DNA of 63,626 nt from Helcococcus sueciensis DSM 17243. Lineage in GTDB: Bacteria; Bacillota; Clostridia; Tissierellales; Peptoniphilaceae. Location of the stretch: contig NZ_AUHK01000010.1 in NCBI RefSeq assembly GCF_000423145.1, positions 1 through 63,626 on the forward strand, in the 5' to 3' direction. Position numbers and translations under genes: made by a program. Below the pieces are notes generated by a model that searched no databases, was not told the origin of the DNA, and worked only from the letters and a program-made list of their open reading frames with translations. The stretch's first letter is position 1; every line of letters starts with the position of its first letter. Positions 27,956 through 37,489 of this stretch are shown piece after piece.

Positions 27956-28165
27956 TTACTCCTCATCTGGAATATATTCAATAATATCTCCAGGTTGACA
28001 CTCCAATGCCTCACAGATGGAATTTAATGTATCAAGTCTTATAGCTTTTGCTCTATTGTTTTTTAATATCGATATATTTGACAAAGTTATCCCTACTCTT
28101 TCTGATAGCTCTGTCACAGACATCTTTCTTTTCGCTAACATTACATCTAAATTTACAACTATCAT
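27956..28165 (-). CDS. XRE-family HTH regulator (YozG-like)
   Basis: A 69-residue Cro/C1-type regulator made up of one helix-turn-helix (KRKMSVTELSERVGITLSNISILKN), typical of the short YozG group. The ATG overlaps the DUF2975 stop (ATGA), so it is translated with that gene. In many Firmicutes this pair forms a two-gene unit in which the membrane protein may modulate the regulator; this is inferred from synteny. Confidence 0.92.
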   Translation of the reverse strand: MIVVNLDVMLAKRKMSVTELSERVGITLSNISILKNNRAKAIRLDTLNSICEALECQPGDIIEYIPDEE

Positions 28166-28659
28166 ATAGTTAATTCCATTTCGATTTGAAGCTCAGCACT
28201 TTTCTCAACGAGTAGGCTCAAAGGTTTCACTATAATATGTGCTGCAAGTATAAATAATATAAATCCAAACCATAATATCATAAGTGATGGATGTGTAATA
28301 TCCAATAAAAGCATGACAATATTCGCTATGATTGTAAATATTAAAGTTACTACTAATTTTTTATCTATAACTTTAATTAAATTAGCATTATCAAAAGTAA
28401 ATATTTTTCCCGCTAATAAATTGTTCATAAGTTTTAGTACATCTAATATTCCCCAAACTATCATAAATGATACAGTATAACCAATAGCCAACCATGGATA
28501 TACATATCTTTTCAATTCTGGAAAATAACTTAAATCTTTAACCGCCTGATATGTTACAAATATACAAGCTATAGCTACTAATACAATAAATATAATCGCT
28601 AAATATTTTAAACTATAAATACTTTTTTTCATTTTTTTGTCTAAAAGATTACTTGACAT
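28162..28659 (-). CDS. DUF2975 membrane protein
   Basis: A 165-residue protein with four hydrophobic segments, matching DUF2975 (YoaS-like) in length and in the LLAGKIFTFDNANLIKVIDKK segment between the second and third. Function unknown. Always-linked partner of the small XRE regulator downstream; GGAGGGG precedes the start. Confidence 0.88.
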   Translation of the reverse strand: MSSNLLDKKMKKSIYSLKYLAIIFIVLVAIACIFVTYQAVKDLSYFPELKRYVYPWLAIGYTVSFMIVWGILDVLKLMNNLLAGKIFTFDNANLIKVIDKKLVVTLIFTIIANIVMLLLDITHPSLMILWFGFILFILAAHIIVKPLSLLVEKSAELQIEMELTI

Positions 28660-29129
28660 ATTCCCCTCCTAATTTAAAGTCATTATACATCGTTTATTGT
28701 TTTAAGGCAAATATTTTTTGATTTGTAATAAATTCTCTGTTTTTTTAATTATAAATGATTTTCTCTGTATCGTATTTTATAGATATTTTTAATATGAAAT
28801 TAAGAAATATGACAATAATATCGTTAAAAGAATACTATTTCCGTTTTTCAAAATTTAATTTTCAATACTCAGAAAGAAATCACTCATTTTTCGGTTTTTT
28901 GATAAATAATTTTAAATATACAGAAAAGTTACTTCTCTCAACTGCCTATTTTGCAACTGATGATCTAGTTTGTTACATATACTTAACATTTGTAGTCATT
29001 TTTTCCGTTTTTCAAATAATCCTCTCCAAATCTCAGAAAAACAACCATTTTCCTTCTGTAAAAATAAAAAAATTATCGAAAAATCAGAAATAGTCTCACA
29101 CTTCATATCTATGGAGAGTTTGAAAGAAT
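28660..29129. other. 470-base intergenic stretch without a supported gene
   Basis: A plus-strand frame at 28755-29093 (112 codons) is open but has no ribosome binding site and its composition (Phe, Ile, Lys and Ser) looks like translated A+T-rich noise. A 15-base direct repeat TTTCCGTTTTTCAAA occurs at 28838-28852 and 29002-29016. It may be decayed sequence. Confidence 0.5.
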
Positions 29130-29171
29130 AAAAAAATATCTGTTAAAGATAAATCTCCTCAACAGATATTT
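29130..29171 (-). terminator. terminator of the nucleoside salvage operon
   Basis: Minus-strand stem AAATATCTGTT/AACAGATATTT followed by a T-run, 15 bases after the phosphorylase stop. Confidence 0.85.
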
Positions 29172-29186
29172 CATAATCCTTTTATT

Positions 29187-30509
29187 TTAATATTTTTCAA
29201 CTCCATCTTTTCCAACTCTTGCAAGTACTAGTGGATGAAGTTTTGGTTTTTCATTTCTTATTTTGTAAGCTTCATATATTAATGATTGTGCATCTTCAAT
29301 TGCGGCTTCATCATTTGTATATAGAATTGCTAATGTATCACCCTTCTCTACCTTATCTCCAGTTTTCTTTTCAAGTCTGATTCCCGCTGAAAAATCAATT
29401 ACATCTTCTTTAGTTTGTCTTCCTGCTCCAAGTAATACAGAAGATATTCCTATTTTTTCTGTATTCATTTCATATACGAATCCTGCTTCATTAGATTTTA
29501 TTTCATGTTCAAATTTTGCTTTTTCAAATTTTGAAGTATCTTCAATATATGAATAATCTCCACCTTGAGCTTTAACAAATTCTACCATCTTGTTGAATGC
29601 ACTACCATCTTCAAGAGATTTTCTAGCCATTACTCTAGTATTTTCTAATGTATCAAGTCCAGCCATAAATAACAGATTTGCTCCTAATTCAACGCAAACA
29701 TCTGTTAAATCTTTTGGTCCATGTCCTTTAAGAGTTTCTACAGCTTCTATAACTTCTAGAGAATTTCCTATATTGTGTCCTAGTGGAATATCCATTTCTG
29801 TAATTAATGCAACTGTAGATTTACCAGCATTTTCTCCTATTGCAACCATTTCTTCTGCAAGATTTATTGCATCATCAAGAGTCTTCATAAAAGCTCCAGA
29901 ACCAGTTTTTACATCCAATAGAATTGCATCAGATCCAGCTGCTAGTTTTTTAGACATAATTGAACAAGCAATTAAAGGTATGCTGTCAACAGTTGACGTA
30001 ACATCTCTTAATGCATACAACATTTTGTCTGCTGGTGCTAAATTTCCTGTTTGCCCAATTACTGAAACTCCAATTTCATTTACCTGGTCTATAAATTCTT
30101 TATTTTCTATAGAAGTCTTAAGGCCTGGTACTGACTCCATTTTATCTATAGTTCCACCCGTATGGCCTAATCCTCTACCAGACATTTTAGCCATTTTTAC
30201 TCCAAATGAAGCAACTAGAGCAGCTATTACAAGTGTAGTTTTATCTCCTACGCCACCAGTTGAATGTTTATCAACTTTTATTCCTTTAATCGCTGATAAG
30301 TCAATTACATCTCCACTATCTCTAACCGAAAGAGTAAATTCAAGAGTTTCTTTTTCTGACATTCCATTAAAATATATAGCCATTAAAAGCGCGGAAGCTT
30401 GATAATCTGGTATCGTTCCTTTTACATATCCTTCTATGAAAAAGTTGATTTCTTCTTTTGTTAGTTCCATTCCATGCTTTTTATGCTCTATAATATCTAT
30501 CATTCTCAT
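29187..30509 (-). CDS. pdp: pyrimidine-nucleoside phosphorylase
   Basis: A 440-residue member of the thymidine/pyrimidine-nucleoside phosphorylase family, splitting uridine and (deoxy)thymidine into base and sugar 1-phosphate. It shows the phosphate loop KHSTGGVGDKTTL near residue 81, the signature SGRGLGHTGGTIDKMES near residue 110 and the C-terminal biotin-like KTGDKVEKGDTL segment. Similarity to Bacillus Pdp throughout favours the broad-specificity enzyme over DeoA. Last gene of the uptake/salvage operon, with the cdd and deoC products acting around it. Confidence 0.95.
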   Translation of the reverse strand: MRMIDIIEHKKHGMELTKEEINFFIEGYVKGTIPDYQASALLMAIYFNGMSEKETLEFTLSVRDSGDVIDLSAIKGIKVDKHSTGGVGDKTTLVIAALVASFGVKMAKMSGRGLGHTGGTIDKMESVPGLKTSIENKEFIDQVNEIGVSVIGQTGNLAPADKMLYALRDVTSTVDSIPLIACSIMSKKLAAGSDAILLDVKTGSGAFMKTLDDAINLAEEMVAIGENAGKSTVALITEMDIPLGHNIGNSLEVIEAVETLKGHGPKDLTDVCVELGANLLFMAGLDTLENTRVMARKSLEDGSAFNKMVEFVKAQGGDYSYIEDTSKFEKAKFEHEIKSNEAGFVYEMNTEKIGISSVLLGAGRQTKEDVIDFSAGIRLEKKTGDKVEKGDTLAILYTNDEAAIEDAQSLIYEAYKIRNEKPKLHPLVLARVGKDGVEKY

Positions 30510-30513
30510 AATA

Positions 30514-30924
30514 TTATCCTTCTAAATCTTTGGGCCCAAAACCTTTTGGAAGTAATTCTTCCAATGTATATACTTCATAATTATCTTCATCAACTGCTAT
30601 AACTATTTCAAATGTTTTAGGGTCACAATAGTCCATCATTACTTGTCTACATACTCCGCAAGGTGTAGTTAGTTCTTTAACTACTCCTTCTAAACCGCCT
30701 ACCACAACAATTCTTGAAAATTCCTTTATACCTTCTGAAACAGCTTTAAAAATAGCTACTCTTTCAGCACAGATGGTCGGTGTAAATGATGCAGATTCTA
30801 TATTCACACCTGTAAATTTTTCACCATTTTTTGCGGTAAGTACCGCGGATACATTAAAATTTGAATAAGGAGCACTTGAAAACTTAATGTTATCAAGTGC
30901 TAATCTAATATCTTCTTTTATCAT
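30514..30924 (-). CDS. cdd: cytidine deaminase
   Basis: A 136-residue zinc enzyme converting (deoxy)cytidine to (deoxy)uridine. The zinc/catalytic motifs CAERVAIFKAV and PCGVCRQVM are complete. Its start shares a base with the deoC stop, and the phosphorylase begins four bases after its stop. Confidence 0.96.
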   Translation of the reverse strand: MIKEDIRLALDNIKFSSAPYSNFNVSAVLTAKNGEKFTGVNIESASFTPTICAERVAIFKAVSEGIKEFSRIVVVGGLEGVVKELTTPCGVCRQVMMDYCDPKTFEIVIAVDEDNYEVYTLEELLPKGFGPKDLEG

Positions 30925-31589
30925 TAATATCCTTCTGCTTCTTCATTTTTAGCTAGTTTTACAAGTCTACTTGTACCTAGCCTTGATGCACCAAGCTCTA
31001 TAAACTTAATCGCATCATCTATGCTTGCAATCCCGCCTGCCGCTTTAATTTTAACTTCTGGTTCTACATGTTCTTTGAAAAGTTTAATATCTTCAAATGT
31101 TGCTCCACCTTTTGCAAATCCAGTAGAAGTCTTGATATAGTCTGCACCGGATTCTGAAACAATTTCACACATTTTGATTTTTTCTTCTTCTGTAAGTAAT
31201 GATGTTTCGATAATTACTTTTAAAATCAAATCTCCACAAGCTTTTTTAATTTGCTTAATTTCATCTAGTACATAATCATAATTTTTATTTTTTAATTCAT
31301 TGATATTGATTACCATATCAATTTCTTTTGCTCCATTTTCAATAGCTTCTTTTGTTTCGAATACTTTTGTATCCTTTGAAGAGTATCCATTAGGAAATCC
31401 TATAACTGTACATATAACCATTTTATCACCTGCATATTCTACAGCTCTTTTTACATATGATGCTGGAATACAAACTGATGCGGTTTTATATTCAATGGCT
31501 TCATCTATTAAATTTTTTATATCTTCCCAAGTTGCTGTTTGAGCAAGTTGGGTATGATCTGCTTTAGCTAAAATTTCTTTAATATTCAT
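30924..31589 (-). CDS. deoC: deoxyribose-phosphate aldolase
   Basis: A 221-residue class I aldolase cleaving deoxyribose 5-phosphate to glyceraldehyde 3-phosphate and acetaldehyde. The Schiff-base lysine lies in [13 protein letters not shown], and the second conserved lysine in VKIKAAGGI. Overlaps the permease stop by one base. Feeds nucleoside sugar into glycolysis. Confidence 0.96.
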   Translation of the reverse strand: MNIKEILAKADHTQLAQTATWEDIKNLIDEAIEYKTASVCIPASYVKRAVEYAGDKMVICTVIGFPNGYSSKDTKVFETKEAIENGAKEIDMVININELKNKNYDYVLDEIKQIKKACGDLILKVIIETSLLTEEEKIKMCEIVSESGADYIKTSTGFAKGGATFEDIKLFKEHVEPEVKIKAAGGIASIDDAIKFIELGASRLGTSRLVKLAKNEEAEGY

Positions 31590-32461
31590 TATCTTACTCC
31601 TTTTACATATGGTTGACCATCTGCTCTTGGTGCTTCTGATTTACCTACTAATATCAATACTACAAGTGTTAATACAAATGGTAACATTGCATAAAATTGA
31701 CTTGGAATTGATGATCCAGCTCCTAAATATATTGCTAAAGCTTGTGCAAAACCAAACATTAATGCAGCACCATATGCTCCATGAGGAGTCCATTTACCAA
31801 ATATTACTGCTGCTAAAGCTATAAATCCTTGTCCTGTAATTGATGTAGGTGTAAAGTTTGAAATCAATGATACTGTTACTGCTGCTCCACCAAGTCCAGA
31901 AAAGAATCCAGATGCAATTACAGATAAGTATCTAACTTTATATACATTAACTCCAAGTGTGTCTGCTGCTGCAGGATGTTCCCCAACAGCTAGAACCCTT
32001 AATCCCCATTTTGTTCTGTATAAGAAAACCCATAATAAAACTACACATATTAATGCAATTATTGCTGGTGAATCTATACCAAATATTTTAGGCATTTTCT
32101 TTTGTAAAACTGGTGAATTCGCACCACCAAATAAAAGATTCGCCATAAATAATGTCAGCCCTGACCCTATCATATTGATAGCAATACCAGATACTGTTTG
32201 ATCCGCTCTAAAGCTAACAGATGCAATTGCATGTAAAAGTCCAACTAAAGCTCCTGCAATACCACCTGAAAAGAATCCTATCCAAGGGCTTCCAGTGTAA
32301 TAAGAAACTGATGCAGCTGTAAATGCTCCGACAGCCATCATTCCTTCAATACCAATGTTAACAACTCCTGATTTTTCTGAAATAACACCACCCATTGCAC
32401 CAAAAACTAATGGAGTTGAGTACATGAGTGTAATTGTTAATATAGTCATTAATTGATTCAT
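31589..32461 (-). CDS. nucleoside ABC transporter permease (NupQ/YufQ-like)
   Basis: A 290-residue BPD_transp_2 permease with about eight hydrophobic segments and the phrase [21 protein letters not shown] typical of nucleoside/BMP-linked permeases. It overlaps the stop of the other permease by four bases. Together with that gene, the ATPase and BMP lipoproteins it forms one importer. Confidence 0.93.
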   Translation of the reverse strand: MNQLMTILTITLMYSTPLVFGAMGGVISEKSGVVNIGIEGMMAVGAFTAASVSYYTGSPWIGFFSGGIAGALVGLLHAIASVSFRADQTVSGIAINMIGSGLTLFMANLLFGGANSPVLQKKMPKIFGIDSPAIIALICVVLLWVFLYRTKWGLRVLAVGEHPAAADTLGVNVYKVRYLSVIASGFFSGLGGAAVTVSLISNFTPTSITGQGFIALAAVIFGKWTPHGAYGAALMFGFAQALAIYLGAGSSIPSQFYAMLPFVLTLVVLILVGKSEAPRADGQPYVKGVR

Positions 32462-33594
32462 AATTTCTCCTTAGTTTTTTTACTAGCTATATAATCTGCT
32501 ATTATTGGTAATATTGATGAAAGTGCTATAAAGAATATAATTACACCTATCAAAATAGATATGATTTCTGATGAAATTTGGTATTGTTGTTGAATTACCG
32601 AGCCACCTATTTTAAATACAGCAAATAATAGAGCTGAAGGTATTACTCCTATCAAGCTTGATCCTGCAATAAGTGCTACTGAAAGTCCATCAAATCCATA
32701 ATTTTCAAACATGGCTAAACTTGTAATTTTATGAGGTGATAAACTCATGATATTTACAGCTCCTGCTAAACCTGAAATTATCCCTGCTATAGCCAATGAT
32801 CTTATAATATTTTTATTTACATCTATTCCTGCAAACTCTGCAGCATCCTTGTTGAATCCTACAGCTTTTAATTGATAACCTAAAGTTGATTTTTTAATTA
32901 TAAAATGAAGTAATATCGCTACAAATATAGCTATTAATATTCCATAGTTTAAATCTGATCTAGCCAATACTCTACCAATAATTGGAACTTCTGTAATACT
33001 TGAATAATCACCTGCCGCTTTTTCTGCTGCAAATAATTTTATTTGTCCAGAGACATTTATAGAGTCAGTTCCTGATGTTTCTTGAACGAAAAATGGAGAT
33101 CCAAGTGCTATATAATTTAGAAAATATAGTGAAATCCAGTTTAACATAATACCCGATATAACTTCATGTACACCAAACTTAGATTTTAATATTCCTGAAA
33201 GACCACCTAATAATAGTCCTCCCAACATTCCAGCTAATATCACAATTGGAATTTGTAAGAACCATGGTAAATCTAGCAGTATCCCAACCATACCAGCAAA
33301 AACAAATCCCATTGTATATTGTCCTTCAGATCCTATATTAAATAGTCCAGTTTTAAATGCAAATGCTATTGAAGAACCAGTTATAATTAATGGTGTTGCT
33401 TTTATTATTGTTTCTGCAATATTTCTAGGATTTTTGAAGACTCCTGTAAACATAGTTGAATATACAGCTAAAGGATTGTGTCCCATCGTAAGCAACATAA
33501 TCCCTGCAACTATAAAACCTAATATAATGGCAAGTAATGTTCTAAAGAATTGATTATTAAATAATATTTTTAAATTATTCTTTTTAGCTTTCAT
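32458..33594 (-). CDS. nucleoside ABC transporter permease (NupP/YufP-like)
   Basis: A 378-residue BPD_transp_2 permease with about nine hydrophobic segments. The FKTGLFNIGSEGQYTMGFVFAGM phrase marks the family; the longer extracytoplasmic insert about residues 165-205 is also usual. It overlaps the ATPase gene upstream by 11 bases. Confidence 0.93.
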   Translation of the reverse strand: MKAKKNNLKILFNNQFFRTLLAIILGFIVAGIMLLTMGHNPLAVYSTMFTGVFKNPRNIAETIIKATPLIITGSSIAFAFKTGLFNIGSEGQYTMGFVFAGMVGILLDLPWFLQIPIVILAGMLGGLLLGGLSGILKSKFGVHEVISGIMLNWISLYFLNYIALGSPFFVQETSGTDSINVSGQIKLFAAEKAAGDYSSITEVPIIGRVLARSDLNYGILIAIFVAILLHFIIKKSTLGYQLKAVGFNKDAAEFAGIDVNKNIIRSLAIAGIISGLAGAVNIMSLSPHKITSLAMFENYGFDGLSVALIAGSSLIGVIPSALLFAVFKIGGSVIQQQYQISSEIISILIGVIIFFIALSSILPIIADYIASKKTKEKL

Positions 33595-35113
33595 GCTTGC
33601 CTCCTGCCATTAATAAACCAATTTCATGTTCATTTTTTTCTCCTTGAAGAAATTCTTCTTGAATCTTCCCTTTGTATATTACACCTATTTTGTCAGAAAC
33701 ATTCATAACTTCATCAAGTTCAAATGATATTAAAAGTATCGCTTTTCCTTTATCTCTTTCTCTAATCAATGATTTATGAACATATTCAATAGCTCCAACG
33801 TCAAGACCTCTAGTAGGTTGTACCGCTATTAAAACATCAGGATTTGTAGATACTTCTCTTCCTATAATTAGTTTTTGTTGATTTCCTCCAGATAATGATC
33901 TAGCTAATAGATTTGCACCATCTGCTGGTCTAACATCATATTCATCGATAATGTCTTGTGCATATTTTTGAATATTTTTACTATTAAGAATTCCTTTATT
34001 GGAAAATGGTCTTAAATAATATTTTTCTAAAATAGTATTTTCAGCTACTGTAAAATCTGGAACAAGACCTCTTTTTAATCTATCTTCATGGATTGTAGAA
34101 ACACCGCTATCTATTGTAACTTTAGGAGTTCTATTTTGTATTTCAATGCCATTTACTTTTATAGTTCCTGATTTAGTTTTAACTAAATTAGTGATTGATT
34201 CAACTAATTCTTTTTGACCATTTCCATCAATGCCTGCAATACCATATATTTCACCGCGTCTTATTGATAAATTTAATCCTTGTACTACTTCTATTTTTCT
34301 AGCATCTTCAACTACTAAATCATTTATCTCAAATAATACATCTTTTGGTTGAGCCTTTTCTTTATCAACTACTAATTTAACCGCATGACCTACCATTTTT
34401 GTTGCTAATTCATTTATTGTAGTGTCTTCAACTTTAACAGTATCTACATACTCTCCTCTTCTTATAATCGTACATTCTTCTGCAGATTGCTTTATCTCTG
34501 CAAGTTTGTGTGTAATTATAATTATTGTTTTTCCATCTTTTGTTAGATTATGCATAATTGAGATTAATTCTTCAATTTCTTGAGGTGTTAAAACCGCTGT
34601 AGGTTCATCAAGTATCAAAATATCTGCATTACGATATAATGCTTTTAATATCTCTACTCTTTGTTGCATACCTACTGAAATGTTTTCAATTTTCGCATCT
34701 AGATCTACATGAAGACCATATTTGTCTACTAATTCTTGTACTTTTTGTCTGCTCTTTTTGTAATTCAAAAATCCTGCAGCATTTGTAATTTCATTTCCAA
34801 GTAAAATGTTTTCAACTACTGTAAAGTTATGAACTAACATAAAATGCTGATGTACCATACCTATACCTTGCTCAATTGCAACGCTAGGATTTTTGATATC
34901 GATTTCTTTTTCGTGAATTTTTATAACGCCTGAATCAGCTTGATATAGTCCGTACAAGATGTTCATAAGCGTTGATTTTCCTGCCCCATTTTCACCCAAT
35001 ATTGCATGAATAGAGCCCTTTTTCACTTCTAGTTTTACATTGTCTAAAGCAGTAAAAGTTCCGAATACTTTAACAATATCGTTCATCTGAACAGCATACG
35101 TATTGCTTTCCAT
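33584..35113 (-). CDS. nucleoside ABC transporter ATP-binding protein (NupO/YufO-like)
   Basis: A 509-residue tandem ABC protein like sugar and nucleoside importers. Domain 1 has GENGAGKST, ISVGMQQRVEI and LILDEPTAVLTP. Domain 2 has a diverged P-loop GIDGNGQKE, LSGGNQQKL and a Walker B ending in AVQPTRGLD in place of the usual DEP; the second site is therefore expected to be inactive, as is common in this family. A terminator separates it from the binding-protein gene upstream, so it is probably expressed at a lower level. Confidence 0.93.
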   Translation of the reverse strand: MESNTYAVQMNDIVKVFGTFTALDNVKLEVKKGSIHAILGENGAGKSTLMNILYGLYQADSGVIKIHEKEIDIKNPSVAIEQGIGMVHQHFMLVHNFTVVENILLGNEITNAAGFLNYKKSRQKVQELVDKYGLHVDLDAKIENISVGMQQRVEILKALYRNADILILDEPTAVLTPQEIEELISIMHNLTKDGKTIIIITHKLAEIKQSAEECTIIRRGEYVDTVKVEDTTINELATKMVGHAVKLVVDKEKAQPKDVLFEINDLVVEDARKIEVVQGLNLSIRRGEIYGIAGIDGNGQKELVESITNLVKTKSGTIKVNGIEIQNRTPKVTIDSGVSTIHEDRLKRGLVPDFTVAENTILEKYYLRPFSNKGILNSKNIQKYAQDIIDEYDVRPADGANLLARSLSGGNQQKLIIGREVSTNPDVLIAVQPTRGLDVGAIEYVHKSLIRERDKGKAILLISFELDEVMNVSDKIGVIYKGKIQEEFLQGEKNEHEIGLLMAGGKHES

Positions 35114-35132
35114 ATTCCCTCCCTTAAGTAAT

Positions 35133-35157
35133 AAAAAAAGGGGGATAATACCCCCCT
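35133..35157 (-). terminator. intercistronic terminator after the first BMP gene
   Basis: Minus-strand GGGGGG-TATTAT-CCCCC followed by TTTTTTTA, 14 bases after the lipoprotein stop and 20 before the ATPase start. Partial termination here would yield more binding protein than membrane components, a common design in ABC importers. Confidence 0.85.
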
Positions 35158-35170
35158 TTACATTGCTATA

Positions 35171-36307
35171 TTATTCTGCAATATATTTATTCCACTCTTC
35201 TTCGTTGAATGGTGGTACTATTTTATCAGCTTTAATTTCTTCTAATTTATCTAAAGCTTTTTTATGCAATTCTTCTGGATATAAAGCTGTTTCTGCATTA
35301 TATTCTGGAATTCCAACTGCTTCTTCATTAGCTGTATATACAACTGTTTGTCCACCTAATTTTTCACCTGAAAGTAATCTCTTTGATAAGTCATATATTG
35401 CAACGTCTACCTTCTTCAAAGCAGAAGTTAAAACATTCTTTGGTGCTAATCCTGATTGGTCAGCATCTACACCTATTGCAAATTTGTTTAATTCTTTAGC
35501 TGCTTCTATAACACCTTTACCAACACCACCTGCTGCGTGGAATACTATATCTGATCCATCGTTGAACATTCTTGTAGCAATTGATTTACCTTTTGCTTCA
35601 TCATTAAAACTGTCAGCATATTGAATATCAACAGTTATTTCTTTTCCTAATTCTTTAGCTGCTTCCAATACACCAGCTCTATAACCATATTCAAATTGGT
35701 CGATTACCACACCTTTCATACCACCAACAAAACCAACTTTATTTGTTTTTGTTGTGTGTCCAGCAATATAACCTACTAAGAATGAAGGTTGTTCAGCTTT
35801 AAATACTACACCTGTAACATTTGGTAATGATTCTGGATTTTCATAAGCATTATCTATTACAGCAAAGTTTGTATCTGGAGCTTGTTTTGAAACTGTTTCT
35901 ACTGACCCTGCTAATAAGTATCCAATACCCCATACTAAATCTGTGTTAGCATCTACTAATTGATTTAAGTTAGCATTGTAATCTGCTTCTTGTTCAGATT
36001 GTACATATGAAGCTTTAGCACCTGTTTTAGCTTCTAATTCATTTAATCCTGCCCAAGATGTTTGGTTAAATGATTCGTCATTTATCCCACCAGTATCTGT
36101 TACCATACCAACTGTTTTACCTGTTAGATCAGCTGATTCTTCCGGTTCTTTAGTTGTTTCTTCTGATTCACCTTGAGTTTCTTTGTTAGACTCTACTAAT
36201 GTTTCAGTATTATTTTCTTCTTTTGTTTCATTTGGTTTTGTGCTACAAGCCACTAATGAAAACACTAGTACAAGAGCAAGTAATAATGACAAAATTCTCT
36301 TTGACAT
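35171..36307 (-). CDS. BMP-family nucleoside-binding lipoprotein 1
   Basis: A 378-residue lipoprotein of the BMP/PnrA family. The signal peptide ends in FSLVAC with the lipidated Cys near residue 21, followed by an acidic Thr/Glu-rich linker (about 22-60). The mature domain has GGINDESFNQTSW, YIAGHTTKTNKVGFVGG and AAGGVGKGVIEAA, all usual for purine-nucleoside receptors. It captures nucleosides for the importer encoded downstream. Its signal peptide is almost the same as that of PstS. Confidence 0.94.
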   Translation of the reverse strand: MSKRILSLLLALVLVFSLVACSTKPNETKEENNTETLVESNKETQGESEETTKEPEESADLTGKTVGMVTDTGGINDESFNQTSWAGLNELEAKTGAKASYVQSEQEADYNANLNQLVDANTDLVWGIGYLLAGSVETVSKQAPDTNFAVIDNAYENPESLPNVTGVVFKAEQPSFLVGYIAGHTTKTNKVGFVGGMKGVVIDQFEYGYRAGVLEAAKELGKEITVDIQYADSFNDEAKGKSIATRMFNDGSDIVFHAAGGVGKGVIEAAKELNKFAIGVDADQSGLAPKNVLTSALKKVDVAIYDLSKRLLSGEKLGGQTVVYTANEEAVGIPEYNAETALYPEELHKKALDKLEEIKADKIVPPFNEEEWNKYIAE

Positions 36308-36350
36308 TGTTCCTCCTAAAATACTTTTTTTTGTATTATATTACACTCTA

Positions 36351-36379
36351 AATATAATCTATATCTGTAATTTTTTCAA
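36351..36379 (-). promoter_or_regulatory. promoter of the BMP1/nucleoside operon
   Basis: Minus-strand TTGAAA (36379-36374), 17 bases, TATATT (36356-36351), about 45 bases before the lipoprotein start. Confidence 0.65.
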
Positions 36380-36475
36380 GTTTTTAGCATCGCTTTAATA
36401 CATATTTATCGCTATTTTATATACAATTACCTGTAATTATATATCTTCTAATATTCTTTGTGTTAACTTTTTTTA

Positions 36476-37489
36476 TTAATTATCCATGATTGCTTTGAAA
36501 CTATCCTCATCAAAAGGTATTACAATTTCTCCTTTTTTTATTTTTTCATACAAAGACATTACTTTATTATAAATATCGATTGAATATATACTGATTTCAT
36601 TAAATTTTGTAATTGAAACCGCATCTTCTTTTATCCCATATCTTAAATTCTGACCTGATTCTATAGAATTTGTAAGATAGTTCAATCCTAAATCTTCACT
36701 TATAATGTCATAATTTTTTATAGTCGATGTAAGTACATTTTTTGGAGCTAAATATGATTGATCCTCATCGTATCCTATAATATATTTGTTATTAATTTTC
36801 GCACTTTCTATGGCTCCAACCCCCGCATATCCTGCTGTTTGATAAATTAAATCTACTCCGTTTTCATACATTTTATCTGCTATTTCTTTACCTTTTTCAT
36901 AATCAGATAAATCTTCAATGTATTGCGATTTCACCGAAATTTCAATTTTTAATTCTTTTGCTGCATATAGTAGACCTGCTTTAAATCCATATTCATAAAA
37001 ATCACTTAATACACCTGGATTTGCACCAATGTATCCAATATTATTAGTTTTTGTAACTAATCCTGCAAGATATCCTGCCAAAAATGAAGATTCATTTGTA
37101 CTAAATAATAAAGTGTTTACATTTTCTAATCCTGGATCCATTATAGAATTAAATATTAAAAATTTAGTTTCTTTATTCTGATTAGCCAAAGCTCTGATAG
37201 ATTCATTCATTTGAAAATTAGTGCCGATTATTAGATCATAATCACTATTAATATAAGAATTTATTTGTTTAATAAATTTGTCTTCATTTGAGCTACCATT
37301 TTTTGAAACATTTATTCTTTCTCCAATCTTTAAAAGACCTGATTCTATCATTTTTGATTTTGTATCATTTCCAAAATCTTCAGTATCAGTTACTATAGCA
37401 ACATTAAATTTATCTATTTCGCTTTTTTTTGAACAAGCTTGTAATATGATTGAAAAAGTTAAAAAAATTATTAATAATACTTTCTTCAC
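36476..37489 (-). CDS. BMP-family binding lipoprotein 2
   Basis: A 337-residue BMP-family lipoprotein, with its lipobox (SIILQAC) near residue 19. It keeps YLAGLVTKTNNIGYIGANPG and TAGYAGVGAIESA but is clearly diverged from the first copy and lacks the acidic linker. The start codon is GTG, sharing its first base with the TAG stop of the ABC-F gene upstream and preceded by GGAGG. It may serve the same importer with another specificity or be a sensor; this is inference. Confidence 0.9.
   Translation of the reverse strand: MKKVLLIIFLTFSIILQACSKKSEIDKFNVAIVTDTEDFGNDTKSKMIESGLLKIGERINVSKNGSSNEDKFIKQINSYINSDYDLIIGTNFQMNESIRALANQNKETKFLIFNSIMDPGLENVNTLLFSTNESSFLAGYLAGLVTKTNNIGYIGANPGVLSDFYEYGFKAGLLYAAKELKIEISVKSQYIEDLSDYEKGKEIADKMYENGVDLIYQTAGYAGVGAIESAKINNKYIIGYDEDQSYLAPKNVLTSTIKNYDIISEDLGLNYLTNSIESGQNLRYGIKEDAVSITKFNEISIYSIDIYNKVMSLYEKIKKGEIVIPFDEDSFKAIMDN

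Noticed and set aside
28755-29093. 112-codon open frame on the plus strand
   Set aside because: No ribosome binding site, no recognisable domain, composition like translated A+T-rich noise.
29590-30402. 270-codon open frame antisense to the pyrimidine-nucleoside phosphorylase
   Set aside because: The minus-strand enzyme is complete with all motifs; the antisense frame lacks a start site and family features.
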